The notes under the pieces: generated by a model
Database searches by the model: none
Told to the model about the DNA's origin: nothing
Seen by the model: the letters and a program-made list of their open reading frames with translations, nothing else
Program-made: the position numbers and the translations under genes
Shown: positions 25,483 to 33,010 of the stretch, one piece after another
Layout: every line of letters begins with the position of its first letter
How positions within the stretch are numbered: the stretch's first letter is position 1
NCBI RefSeq assembly: GCF_004348535.1
Contig: NZ_SMJX01000048.1
Coordinates: 1 to 38,998 of the forward strand
Origin: Actinomadura sp. KC216
GTDB lineage: Bacteria > Actinomycetota > Actinomycetes > Streptosporangiales > Streptosporangiaceae
Length of the DNA stretch: 38,998 bases
Direction: 5' to 3'

Positions 25483-25932
25483 TCACGCTAGCTGCGGCTC
25501 GGTGACCTGTGCTTCTCGATTCCTGATCGGTCGCGTGACCCGCTTGGCGACGCACGGCGCCATCCCCGCCGTCGCGGCCGCCTGCTCCCGCCGGTACACG
25601 CTCGGCGGGACGCCCACCAGCTCGGTGAACCGGGTGCTGAACGTGCCGAGCGAGGAGCACCCGACCTCGAAGCAGACCTCGGTGACGCTGAGGTCGCCAC
25701 GGCGGAGCAGCGCCATCGCGCGCTCGATGCGCCGTGTCATCAGGTACCCGTACGGTGACTCGCCGTAGGCGAGCTTGAACTGGCGGCTGAGATGCCCGGC
25801 CGAAATGTTCACGCCGCGCGCGAGCGCCTCGACGTCCAGCGGCTTCTGGTACTCGCGGTCGATCCGGTCGCGGACGCGACGCAGCAAGGCGAGGTCGCTC
25901 AGCCGCTGCGCCTCCGCTGATCTGCTGCTCAC
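25483..25932 (-). CDS. AraC-family transcriptional regulator
   Basis: A 149-residue regulator consisting of little more than the double helix-turn-helix domain, so no dedicated effector domain is visible. The AraC signature runs from about residue 20 to 115: VRDRIDREYQKPLDVEALARGVNISAGHLSRQFK and RRIERAMALLRRGDLSVTEVCFEVGCSSLGTFSTRFTELVGVPPSVYR (by position). It is followed 5 bp later by the VOC gene, an arrangement frequently seen in actinomycetes and implying that it activates this small operon. The last 35 residues are a basic tail. Confidence 0.9.
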   Translation of the reverse strand: MSSRSAEAQRLSDLALLRRVRDRIDREYQKPLDVEALARGVNISAGHLSRQFKLAYGESPYGYLMTRRIERAMALLRRGDLSVTEVCFEVGCSSLGTFSTRFTELVGVPPSVYRREQAAATAGMAPCVAKRVTRPIRNREAQVTEPQLA

Positions 25933-26139
25933 CTGCGAAATCGTGCCACGCCCCGCCCGATATGTCGAAAGCGCGAGGTCCCCGGCCAGGGCCGCCCCGG
26001 ATGGGCTGCCGGTTCCGGAACGTCCGCCCCAGAGAGGGGAGCCGATGCCCGGCCAAGCGAAGCGGACCTTCCTCGCGGCCGTGGGACGCCGTCCTACGAG
26101 TGGCCACCCTGATACTCACCGAATCCTGAGCGCCGCCTG

Positions 26140-26550
26140 TCAGCGCACTGCGGCGATCAGTTCCAGGGTCCGCTCGAGGTCCGGCCCCGCCGCGACCTCG
26201 GAGCTCCACATGGGCCGCAGATCATCACCGTCCAGGCGCGGGACCACATGCGTGTGGAAGTGGAAGACCTCCTGCCAGGCGGCCCGGCCGGTGGAGTGCA
26301 CGATGTTCAGCCCGTCCGGAACCAGGGCGGCCTTCACCAGCGCGGCGACCCGATGCACCATACGGGCGACGTGCGCGTGGGCGGCCTCGGAGATCGTCCA
26401 CACGTCGGCGGCGTGCTCACGCGGCACGACCAGCGTGTGCCCCGGCGAGGCCGGGGCGATGTCGAGGAACGCGACGGTGTGCTCGTCCTCAAGAACACGG
26501 TGGGACGGCAGCCGCCCGGCGACGATCCCGCAGAATGTGCACTCGTCCAC
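26140..26550 (-). CDS. HIT-family nucleotide hydrolase/transferase
   Basis: A 136-residue histidine-triad protein acting on adenosine- or dinucleotide phosphates. The catalytic triad is VFHFHTHVV with histidines at 97, 99 and 101. Two N-terminal cysteines (ECTFCGIVAG, residues 4 and 7) are the usual partial zinc site, and SPGHTLVVPREHAADVW is the second conserved block. The start is the GTG at 26550. It is divergent from the membrane protein at 26631 across 80 bp. The substrate cannot be told from sequence. Confidence 0.9.
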   Translation of the reverse strand: MDECTFCGIVAGRLPSHRVLEDEHTVAFLDIAPASPGHTLVVPREHAADVWTISEAAHAHVARMVHRVAALVKAALVPDGLNIVHSTGRAAWQEVFHFHTHVVPRLDGDDLRPMWSSEVAAGPDLERTLELIAAVR

Positions 26551-26630
26551 CCGGACACGTTAGACGGACACGAATGGACCCGAGCTTTTCAAGCATGGCT
26601 GATCCCGGTCCACCCCGATTTGCTTGACGC

Positions 26631-27137
26631 ATGAGAACCGCAAGCCTGATCATCGCCACCATCACGACCGGCCTGACCGCGGGCGTCTTCACCGACTGGT
26701 CGAACACGGTCATGCCCGGCCTGGGCGACACCGACGACCGCACTTTCGTGACGGCCTTCCGCGCACTCAACGACGCGATCGAGAATCCGCTGTTCCTAGG
26801 CGTGGAGTTCCTGGGAGCGCTGCTGTTCATCGGCCTCTCCGTCGTCCTCCACCTGCGCGCCGAGCACCGGCGGACCCTGATCTGGATCGGCGCGGCACTC
26901 GCGTTCTACCTGGTGGCTCACATGGTCACCTACGCCGTCCACCTCCCTCTGAACGACAAGATCATGGACGCCGCACCGCTCACCACCGACGCCGACTACG
27001 CCGCCGCCCGCGCCCAACTGGACGAGTCGACGTGGACCGTCTGGAACACCGTCCGCGCCCTGGCGACGACAACCGCCTTCGCCTGCCTCACCTGGGCCTT
27101 GACGATCCACCGCCGCGATCGAGCAACCCGCCCGTGA
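26631..27137 (+). CDS. DUF1772 (anthrone-oxygenase-like) membrane protein
   Basis: A 168-residue membrane protein with four predicted helices: an N-terminal segment (LIIATITTGLTAGVFTDW), VEFLGALLFIGLSVVLHL, LIWIGAALAFYLVAHMVTYAV and ALATTTAFACLTWAL. The motifs TAGVFTDWSNTVMPGL, DRTFVTAFRALNDAIENPLF and HLPLNDKIM are typical of DUF1772, also annotated as anthrone oxygenase family. Biochemical function in actinomycetes is unproven. It starts at the ATG at 26631 and is followed 40 bp later by a lipoprotein gene in the same direction. Confidence 0.85.
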   Translation: MRTASLIIATITTGLTAGVFTDWSNTVMPGLGDTDDRTFVTAFRALNDAIENPLFLGVEFLGALLFIGLSVVLHLRAEHRRTLIWIGAALAFYLVAHMVTYAVHLPLNDKIMDAAPLTTDADYAAARAQLDESTWTVWNTVRALATTTAFACLTWALTIHRRDRATRP

Positions 27138-27177
27138 CGCAGGACCGGTCCCGATGGCATTCGGAGATACTTCGTCT

Positions 27178-27891
27178 ATGCGCGGCCATGCCATCGTTTT
27201 GATCTCCTGGCTGATGCTGGCGGGCTGTTCCGCGGGTGAGACCGGCGAACCGTCCGCGGCCCCCGCCACGCCCACCGCACCATCGCACCCCGCCACGCCG
27301 GCACCGACATTCGGGACCACCGCGATTCCGACCGGGCCGCTCCGGCTCACCGATGAAATGACCCGGCCCGGGACGCGGCTGCGATTCGGCGAGAAGGCGA
27401 TCGTCCCCGTCCGCGAGTACCACCCCTTGCAGAAGGTCTACACCGAGGGCGTACTCGGCATCGTCGTGCACCGCATCCGGACGACCCCGGGTTCGCGGGT
27501 CCGGGGCAACTTCGACGAAGAAGACAGGGCGCTCCTGAAGCGCCACATCGCCTACCACGCCAAGGTCACCATCACCAACGAGAGCGGCAACGCGTTCTCC
27601 CCGGGCACGCCGCGACTCGGCGGCGATTTCGGCGACTGGGGTCCCGCCGTCACCATGCTCGGTGAGGAGGGGCTGCCGGGCTGCCGGGAAGGGAACCCTC
27701 CCGATCTCGACGAGTTCGGTCGCAAGGGCGCCGAATGGAAGACCTGCGTGCTCGGCGTGTCCTCGCGTTCTCGCCCCATGACGGCAGTGCAGTACGACGA
27801 CCCGCCCTACGGCAAGGACGTTCAGTTCCAAGATGACCCGTCACCGGACTTCAACAAGCACTACAACCTCGGCCCGATCACCTGGTCCTAA
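27178..27891 (+). CDS. Secreted lipoprotein, function unknown
   Basis: A 237-residue exported lipoprotein from the ATG at 27178. The signal HAIVLISWLMLAGCSAGE has a good lipobox (LAGC, Cys at about residue 18). A Pro/Thr/Ala-rich spacer of about 35 residues follows, then a probable beta-sandwich domain (RLRFGEKAIVPVREY, YHAKVTITNESGNAFSPGTPRL) resembling the DUF4352-type extracellular domains of actinomycetes; I regard that resemblance as tentative. Two cysteines (GLPGCREG and WKTCVLG) could form a disulfide. The stop overlaps the end of the convergent HAD remnant by 3 bp. Confidence 0.75.
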   Translation: MRGHAIVLISWLMLAGCSAGETGEPSAAPATPTAPSHPATPAPTFGTTAIPTGPLRLTDEMTRPGTRLRFGEKAIVPVREYHPLQKVYTEGVLGIVVHRIRTTPGSRVRGNFDEEDRALLKRHIAYHAKVTITNESGNAFSPGTPRLGGDFGDWGPAVTMLGEEGLPGCREGNPPDLDEFGRKGAEWKTCVLGVSSRSRPMTAVQYDDPPYGKDVQFQDDPSPDFNKHYNLGPITWS

Positions 27892-28263
27892 CCGGGAGTG
27901 AGAACCCGAAGCCATTGATCGAGGGCTGTGAGATCTTCGTCGGCGAGCCCTCGGGACGGCTCGATGTGGCGGAGGAGAGCCGGGCCGTCATGGTGCGCGG
28001 AGACCCAGTCGCGATCGGCGTCGGTGATCTGGTCGTCGACCCAGGCGAACGGGCGTCCGGCCGCCCAGTTCACCGGAGCACGGGTTTCCAGCCGAGCCCG
28101 AACCCCTGGTCCAGGCGTTCACGCGCGTCGGACGCATCCGGCCAGTTCACGACCGGCAGGTGCGGCAGCCCGAGCCGGGGTGCTATCTCGACGTTGGCCT
28201 CGTCCTCCCAGGCCGTGGCCCGCTCTTGCGCCATGAGGAGAAGACGAACTCCTGCCTGATCAT
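27888..28263 (-). pseudogene. Chimeric pseudogene: DUF397 5' end fused to a broken HAD-family gene
   Basis: From an ATG at 28263 the sequence begins MIRQEFVFSSWRKS, nearly identical to the start of the intact DUF397 gene at 28617. After about 14 codons homology moves to another frame and another gene: ATAWEDEANVEIAPRLGLPHLPVVNWPD, then, after a further one-base frame change near 28070-28095, NWAAGRPFAWVDDQITDADRDWV and LADEDLTALDQWL up to the stop at 27888. The latter segments match the C-terminal half of an actinobacterial HAD-like family; the catalytic N-terminal half is missing. The DNA copy of the DUF397 start spans 28222-28276. Confidence 0.75.
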
Positions 28264-28276
28264 GCCTTTGACACTA
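28222..28276. repeat. Duplicated DUF397 start region, copy 1
   Basis: These 55 bp match 28576-28630 at 51 positions with no gaps, offset 354 bp. They carry the start codon and first ~14 codons of a DUF397 gene (minus strand) plus 12 bp of upstream sequence. The copy is joined directly to the HAD-family remnant. Confidence 0.85.
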
Positions 28277-28298
28277 AACACCTGCGGTCAAAAAGAAA

Positions 28299-28325
28299 GG
28301 GGACGGCCGAGATTCGGCCGTCCCC
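28299..28325 (-). terminator. Rho-independent terminator after DUF397
   Basis: A perfect 12-bp stem (GGGGACGGCCGA at 28299-28310, TCGGCCGTCCCC at 28314-28325) with a 3-nt loop. Read on the minus strand it is followed by TTTCTTTTTG, a classical U-tract that is rare in this window. It ends the XRE-DUF397 transcript 16 bp past its stop. Confidence 0.9.
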
Positions 28326-28341
28326 ATCAGGAGCTTGCAGG

Positions 28342-28617
28342 TCAGGGGGTCAGGTCGAGCGAGCCGCCCTTGATGTCGGTGAGGAGGGACGTCCACGCGG
28401 ACGGCGCGATGGCGAGCATCTGCTCCTCCGTGTCCTTGGAGTCGCGTAGCGCCACGCCTTCGCTTGTCAGCGCGGCCACCTCGACACACATCTGCCCCTC
28501 GCTGCCGCTGTGACTGCTCTTACGCCAGAACGCGGCGACCTCAACGCACTCCTGTCCTTCATTTCCGCTGTGGCTGCTCTTGCGCCATGAGGAGAAGACG
28601 AACTGCTGACTGGTCAT
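28342..28617 (-). CDS. DUF397-domain protein with internal duplication
   Basis: A 91-residue protein of the DUF397 family, small actinomycete proteins paired with XRE/DUF5753 regulators (the WhiJ/AbaA type cassette linked to development and antibiotic control in Streptomyces). The domain start WRKSSHSGNEGQECVEVAA (residues 11-29) is repeated at once as WRKSSHSGSEGQMCVEVAA (31-49); the rest (ALRDSKDTEEQMLAIAPSAWTSLLTDIKGG) is typical. The start overlaps the XRE stop in an ATGA, so translation is coupled. The family may act by binding its partner regulator. The usual family length is about 60-70 residues, so the 20-residue duplication explains the excess. Confidence 0.88.
   Translation of the reverse strand: MTSQQFVFSSWRKSSHSGNEGQECVEVAAFWRKSSHSGSEGQMCVEVAALTSEGVALRDSKDTEEQMLAIAPSAWTSLLTDIKGGSLDLTP
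28468..28587. repeat. 60-bp tandem duplication inside DUF397
   Basis: Positions 28528-28587 and 28468-28527 encode two consecutive 20-residue copies of WRKSSHSG-x-EGQ-x-CVEVAA-x. The protein copies differ at three positions and the DNA copies mainly at synonymous sites, so the event is not very recent. Confidence 0.85.
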
Positions 28618-29462
28618 GCCTCTGACACTAGCCGTTCGATCAGTGAACGTGAATCGGACGGAGATAGGGCGACAGCTCTGAGGTGATCGAAGACCACATT
28701 GTGCCGACGGATGTCGTCCGCTTGCTCCAGGTACCAGCCGCTGGTCAGGTTCTCCACCAAGACTACTGAGAGCTCCTTGGTCGTAAGCGTGGTGAAAGAG
28801 CCGTTGAGCCCCGGGTGAGCACCTGCGGAGAACGGGAGGATCTGGAGGGTCACATTCGGGAGGAGAGAAAGCTCAATCAATCGTCTGAGCTGCGCCTTCA
28901 TCACGTCGGGACCACCGAACTGCTGGTGCAGCGCGGCTTCGCTCACGATGGCCCATAGATGGGGTGGGTTCTCCCCAAAGAGGACCTGCTGACGACGCAT
29001 GCGGATATCGACCAATCCGTCGACGTCCAGCGTCCTGCCTTGGGATACGCCGCTGGCCATGTTGGCGCGGACATAGTCCTCGGTCTGTAGAAGGCCGGGG
29101 ATGAGATGGAGTTGGAAGCTCTTGATCGCCTCAGCGTCGGCTTCCAGGGAGATGTAGTCGAGCATTGAGGGTGAGATTTTCCCTTCGTAGCGGTGCCACC
29201 AGCCTCGTTCGGAGGAGCGGCGGGCAAGGGCGTAGATGGCCTTGCGGTGGTCGGGGTCGGTGAGTTCGTAGCGGTCGAGCATGTGCTCCAGGGCTGGGCG
29301 GCGGATGCCGCGCTTCCCCGTCTCCAGCTTGCTGAGGGAGGACGGCGTCCGGTTCAGCAGGCGGGCCGCCTTCTGGAGGGTGAGGTCACGGCTCTCCCGC
29401 AGCTCGCGCAGCATCGTGCCGAGCTTGCGGCTTCGCATAGTCGGGCGCTGCGGGTTGTCCAT
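28614..29462 (-). CDS. XRE-family regulator with DUF5753 domain (WhiJ-like)
   Basis: A 282-residue DNA-binding protein. The ATG at 29462, with AAGGA upstream, is preferred over the much longer upstream frame. Helix-turn-helix at about residues 12-65: LGTMLRELRESRDLTLQKAARLLNRTPSSLSKLETGKRG. The rest is the DUF5753 effector domain: YISLEADAEAIKSFQLHLIPGLLQTEDYVRANM, VLFGENPPHLWAIVSEAALHQQFGG, LPNVTLQILPFSAGAHPGLNGSF and VVLVENLTSGWYLE (by position). It overlaps DUF397 by four bases and is divergent from the HATPase gene. In Streptomyces such regulators work with the partner DUF397 protein; here the target is probably the 29463-29650 intergenic region. Confidence 0.9.
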   Translation of the reverse strand: MDNPQRPTMRSRKLGTMLRELRESRDLTLQKAARLLNRTPSSLSKLETGKRGIRRPALEHMLDRYELTDPDHRKAIYALARRSSERGWWHRYEGKISPSMLDYISLEADAEAIKSFQLHLIPGLLQTEDYVRANMASGVSQGRTLDVDGLVDIRMRRQQVLFGENPPHLWAIVSEAALHQQFGGPDVMKAQLRRLIELSLLPNVTLQILPFSAGAHPGLNGSFTTLTTKELSVVLVENLTSGWYLEQADDIRRHNVVFDHLRAVALSPSDSRSLIERLVSEA

Positions 29463-29525
29463 GACGTAATCCTTACCTGACGGTGCGTAATCAGTGAAGG
29501 TTGTCCGCCAAGTTGGCCAATGTGT

Positions 29526-29556
29526 CCCAGTCAAAAGTGACTGGGGCACATGTGCC
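29526..29556. promoter_or_regulatory. Palindromes in the divergent XRE/HATPase promoter
   Basis: CCCAGTCA (29526-29533) and TGACTGGG (29538-29545) are perfect 8-bp arms around AAAG, extendable by three pairs with one wobble. Directly adjoining is the 12-bp palindrome GGCACATGTGCC (29545-29556). They lie midway between the divergent starts at 29462 and 29651, where the XRE protein would be expected to bind. Confidence 0.5.
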
Positions 29557-29650
29557 TTTGGACCTTGGGACGAGGCACGTGAACGCATCACTTGGGCTGT
29601 GACGTCCAGCACATTCTTTTCGGACACAGTGATCCGGAAGGAGTGGAGTA

Positions 29651-30043
29651 GTGACGGTCCCGACCCTGAGGTTCGACGCGCTTCTGTTGCCGGGCATGGA
29701 GCGGGCGACCGCCCACGCGCGGCAGTGGCTCCAGGACGTCCTGGGCAAGCACCCCGCACTGGGTGACGCCTCACTCTGCATGACCGAGCTCATCACCAAC
29801 GCGCTGCGTTACACGAAGTCCGGGAAGGACGGGCAGATCCGGGTGGAGGTGGGTCACTCGGAGAAGGTCGTCCAGGTCACGGTGATCGACGACGGGGGCG
29901 CCGACTCCGTCCCGCACCTGGCCCGGGTGGACGAGATGGCGGAGGGCGGCCGGGGACTGCTCGTCGTCGCGTTCCTGGCCGCGTCGTGGGACGTCGAACG
30001 GCGCGGCGAGGGCCACGCGGTCTCGTTCGAGATCCGCAGGTGA
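29651..30043 (+). CDS. HATPase-domain (anti-sigma-factor-like) protein
   Basis: A 130-residue GHKL ATPase of the SpoIIAB/RsbW-like HATPase_c_2 family that accompanies XRE/DUF397 pairs. The GTG at 29651 has AAGGAG upstream. The N box is MTELITNALRYTKSG (about residues 44-58), the G1 box VIDDGGADSVPHL and the G2 box EGGRGLLVVAFLA. Such proteins can bind and phosphorylate anti-anti-sigma partners; whether this small member is a kinase or only a nucleotide-binding partner is unknown. It is divergently transcribed from the XRE gene across 188 bp with palindromes. Confidence 0.88.
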   Translation: MTVPTLRFDALLLPGMERATAHARQWLQDVLGKHPALGDASLCMTELITNALRYTKSGKDGQIRVEVGHSEKVVQVTVIDDGGADSVPHLARVDEMAEGGRGLLVVAFLAASWDVERRGEGHAVSFEIRR

Positions 30044-30185
30044 GCGCCCCTCGGAACGGTCAAAATCCCATTCGACTGATTTGACCGATCTAGGTCAATA
30101 TCGATGTCGTTCCTATCGCCCATCCCAAAGAGGTGGTGCAATCGCTGGCAGCTCACTCACCACCATTCGCTCCCAAGGGGGACGT

Positions 30186-31178
30186 GTGAGGATCCGAAAA
30201 TCCGTGCCGATTCGTCAGTTTGTCGCGTTCTGCACAGCCGTACTTCTTGCCGCGTCCGCTCAATTCGTGACTTCGGCCCACGCGACCGGCGCCGCCACGC
30301 CCACCGGCTCTTACATGCTTGCCGACGAGGACGTCGCTCCCGGCGTCACGTGGCAGCACGGCGGGAATCGGCTGGACGTGTTCGTCCGTGGTGGAAACAG
30401 CAACCTGTACCAGAAGTACTGGACGTCCAACGGAGGCTGGTCCGACTGGGTCAACCTCGGCGGCGGTCTGACCTCGGGCCAGGTCACGGCGGCATGGCGG
30501 GCCGGCGACAACGAGCTGCACGTGTTCGTCCGCGGCGGGAACAACAACCTGTACCAGCGGCGCTGGCGGTCGAGCGAGGGCTGGTCGGAGTGGTTCAACC
30601 TGGGTGGCGGTCTGACGTCCGGCCCGAGTGCGACCTGGCACGGCGCCAACCGGTTGGACGTGTTCGTGCGCGGCGGAAGCAACAACTTGTACCAGAAGTA
30701 CTGGACCTCGAATGGGGGCTGGTCCGACTGGGTCAACCTCGGCGGCGGTCTGACCTCCGGGCCGAGCGCTGCATGGCGTACCAACGTTGATGAGCTGCAC
30801 GTCTTCGGGCGGGGCGGGAGCCACAGCCTGGAGCAGCTCCGGTGGCGGTCGAGCGAGGGCTGGGCCGGGTGGTTCAACCTCGGCGGCGGGCTCACCTCTG
30901 CGCCGAGTGCGACCTGGCGCGGGCCTAACCGGCTCGACGTTCTCGTGCGCGGCGGAAGCAACTACCTCTACCAGAAGTACTGGACGTCCAATGGGGGCTG
31001 GACCGACTGGGTCAACCTCGGCGGCGGTCTGACCTCCAGCCCGGGCGCGGCATGGCGCACCAGCGGGGACGAGCTCCACGTGTTCGTCCGTGGCGGTAAC
31101 AGCAACCTGTACCAGCTCCGGTGGCGGTCCAGTGACGGCTGGTCTCAGTGGTTCAACCTCGGCGGCACCATCGAGTGA
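30186..31178 (+). CDS. Secreted PLL-like beta-propeller lectin, six blades
   Basis: A 330-residue exported protein. The GTG at 30186 has a GGGGG stretch upstream and gives a Sec signal peptide (about residues 1-36, ending TSAHA). The mature protein is almost entirely six 47-residue blades of the type LDVFVRGG-x-NLYQKYW...GW-x-DW-x-NLGGGLTSGP, the PLL-like/DUF346 propeller repeat known from Photorhabdus fucose-binding lectins. Two blade types alternate: NRLDVFVRGG...YWTSNGGWSDWVNLGGG and DELHVFVRGG...RWRSSEGWSEWFNLGGG. No catalytic domain is attached, so glycan binding outside the cell is the likely role. Blade 4 has altered pocket residues (FGRGGSHSLEQ). It is convergent with the next gene with no gap. 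Confidence 0.88.
   Translation: MRIRKSVPIRQFVAFCTAVLLAASAQFVTSAHATGAATPTGSYMLADEDVAPGVTWQHGGNRLDVFVRGGNSNLYQKYWTSNGGWSDWVNLGGGLTSGQVTAAWRAGDNELHVFVRGGNNNLYQRRWRSSEGWSEWFNLGGGLTSGPSATWHGANRLDVFVRGGSNNLYQKYWTSNGGWSDWVNLGGGLTSGPSAAWRTNVDELHVFGRGGSHSLEQLRWRSSEGWAGWFNLGGGLTSAPSATWRGPNRLDVLVRGGSNYLYQKYWTSNGGWTDWVNLGGGLTSSPGAAWRTSGDELHVFVRGGNSNLYQLRWRSSDGWSQWFNLGGTIE
30366..31178. repeat. 282-bp tandem repeat (blade pairs) within the lectin gene
   Basis: The DNA encoding NRLDV recurs at 30366, 30648 and 30930, exactly 282 bp (94 codons, two blades) apart. Blades one period apart are more alike than neighbouring ones, so the gene grew by duplicating a two-blade unit. Confidence 0.85.
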
Positions 31179-32102
31179 TCAAGGGCTGACGGTTTCTCGC
31201 CAAGGGGCCATGTCGAGGCCGGGGTAGCGGAGTGCGACTCCGGCGAGGGTCTCGGCCGTCCAGTACGGGTGGCCGGGCGGCGGGAATCCGAAGAGTTCGA
31301 GCTGGCGTGGGTCGGCTTGCGCGACGAAGCGGTACCAGGCCGGTTCGTGGCTGCGGTCGGCCCACGCATGCCGATTCCCCCATTCCGCGGCGGCGCGCCG
31401 GTAATTGACGTGCATCGAATAGCGCGCGCCGCCCGGACGGGTCAGTCCCGTGCCGCGATGGAAGGTGCCGAGGTCAAAGGCCACGACGGTTCCGGCGGGC
31501 CCGGCGGCCGACACTTCCTGGTCGTAGAGGTGCGGGGGGCTTTCGGCAACGAACCCTGTCTCCTCGGGAACGTTGAGGGTTTGCCTTGGGTACCAGTTCG
31601 GCTTGGCGGCCAGATTCGCGGTGTGGGTTTTCGGGACGAGGTGCGGCGGCCCCAGGTCTTCGGGCACGTCCACCAGGAAGATGAACATCTCCAACTGCCG
31701 GTACTCGTCCGCCGTGCTGGGCACGAGCACGGTGTGGGCGAGGTAGTCGCGGTGGAGGTCCTGGTCGTAGTCGGCCGCTCCGGTGTATTTGGCCCACGCC
31801 TCGGCCGAGTAAAGGCGCAGGTCGTTTCCGCCTAGCAGTTTCTCGGCCAATCGGATCAGGTCGTCGTGCACCGCCAGCAGGCTGATCTGGGTCGACTCGA
31901 ACGGGAAGCTGTCGATTCCGGCGAACTCGTCCCCGAGAAATCGCTCTCGGCGGGAATCGGTTCCGTCGTGGAAGCCCTGAGCGGACGGAAACAGCAGCTC
32001 AAGCTCGTCGACCGCCGGACGCAGGGCCTCCTCGGAGAGGTAGCCGGGCAGGATGACGAATCCGTCCTGCCGCCATTGCCGGGCGGCTTCATCGAGGTCC
32101 AT
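31179..32102 (-). CDS. Phytanoyl-CoA dioxygenase (PhyH) family oxygenase
   Basis: A 307-residue Fe(II)/2-oxoglutarate-dependent oxygenase from the ATG at 32102. The iron ligands are visible: H117 and D119 in DLHRDYLAHTV and H215 in FDLGTFHRGTG; R227 in GGARYSMHVNY is placed to bind 2-oxoglutarate. The N-terminus (ARQWRQDGFVILPGYLS) is the typical family start. Substrates across the family range from fatty acyl-CoA to natural products and free amino acids; none can be named here. It lies 59 bp downstream of the DUF574 gene on the same strand, so they may be cotranscribed. Its stop abuts the convergent lectin stop. Confidence 0.88.
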   Translation of the reverse strand: MDLDEAARQWRQDGFVILPGYLSEEALRPAVDELELLFPSAQGFHDGTDSRRERFLGDEFAGIDSFPFESTQISLLAVHDDLIRLAEKLLGGNDLRLYSAEAWAKYTGAADYDQDLHRDYLAHTVLVPSTADEYRQLEMFIFLVDVPEDLGPPHLVPKTHTANLAAKPNWYPRQTLNVPEETGFVAESPPHLYDQEVSAAGPAGTVVAFDLGTFHRGTGLTRPGGARYSMHVNYRRAAAEWGNRHAWADRSHEPAWYRFVAQADPRQLELFGFPPPGHPYWTAETLAGVALRYPGLDMAPWRETVSP

Positions 32103-32161
32103 CGGCGCAGTATCGCCATGCGGCGACCGGCGACCCAACAGGTTTTCGTCCCGCCCGGAGG

Positions 32162-33010
32162 TCAGGGCTTCCGGGCCACCGCGCCGTACCCATCGACGTG
32201 GACGGGTTCACCGGCCTGGTCGGGCCGCCACTGCGAGATGGAGACCATCCCCGGGTCGACTTTCTCCAAGCCGTCGAAGAGTGCGTCGAGTTGCTCGACA
32301 CTTCGCAGGTTGTACGGCAGGGTCCCGGATTCGGCGTATTTCTCGGTGCCGCGCTTGGCGGCCTCGGACGTGTCCGTGCAATCCCAGAGCACCAGGTAGC
32401 TGCCCGACGGAACGCCCGCCATCGTCTCGTCCACGATCCGCTTGACCGTCCCGTACTCCTGGCAGAATCCCAGCACGCCCATGAACATCACCGCGATCGG
32501 CTGGCTGAAGTTCAGAACGTTCGCCGCCTCCGCCAGGATTTGCTGGGGATGGTGATAATCGGCGTCCAAGTATTCGGTGACGCCCTCCGGTGTCGTGCCG
32601 CGCATCAACGCGCGGGCGTGCACGAGGACCATGGGGTCGTTGTCGACGTACACGACACGCGTTTCGGGAGCGGCCCGCTGGGCGATCTCGTGGGTGTTGG
32701 ACTCGGTGGGCAGCCCGGCGCCGATGTCCAGGAAATTGCGGACCTTCGCCTCGGTCACCAGGTAGTTGACGACGCGGATCAGGAACTGGCGAGACTGCCT
32801 GGCGAGCGGGACGAGATCGGGATTCAGCGCGGAGGTCGCGTCGCCGACCTCACGGTCGATCTCGTAGTTGTCCTTGCCGCCCAGCCAGTAGTTCCACGTC
32901 CGGGCCGGTGAGGGGATATCGGTCCGCACCCGCGCCTGCGCGTCGTCGGGCAGGTGGGAGGGCTGATTCGCGGCCGGGCCGCCGCCGGGAGCGCCACCGG
33001 ATGAGGGCAT
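32162..33010 (-). CDS. SAM-dependent methyltransferase, DUF574 family (second copy)
   Basis: A 282-residue DUF574 protein from the ATG at 33010, with GAGGAG upstream. Features: SPARTWNYWLGGKDNYEIDREVGD, FLDIGAGLPTESNTHEIAQ (SAM site), VVYVDNDPMVLVHARALM and the terminal DGYGAVARKP. It is a diverged paralogue of the 17017-17835 protein, sharing the same motifs in the same order but differing through the C-terminal third. It is divergent from the NACHT-LRR gene across 383 bp and may be in one unit with the PhyH gene downstream. Substrate unknown. Confidence 0.88.
   Translation of the reverse strand: MPSSGGAPGGGPAANQPSHLPDDAQARVRTDIPSPARTWNYWLGGKDNYEIDREVGDATSALNPDLVPLARQSRQFLIRVVNYLVTEAKVRNFLDIGAGLPTESNTHEIAQRAAPETRVVYVDNDPMVLVHARALMRGTTPEGVTEYLDADYHHPQQILAEAANVLNFSQPIAVMFMGVLGFCQEYGTVKRIVDETMAGVPSGSYLVLWDCTDTSEAAKRGTEKYAESGTLPYNLRSVEQLDALFDGLEKVDPGMVSISQWRPDQAGEPVHVDGYGAVARKP

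Noticed and set aside
29463..29774. Extension of the XRE regulator upstream to a 386-residue protein
   Set aside because: It would cross the divergent promoter and overlap the HATPase gene; the ATG at 29462 has AAGGA and starts a normal-length family member.
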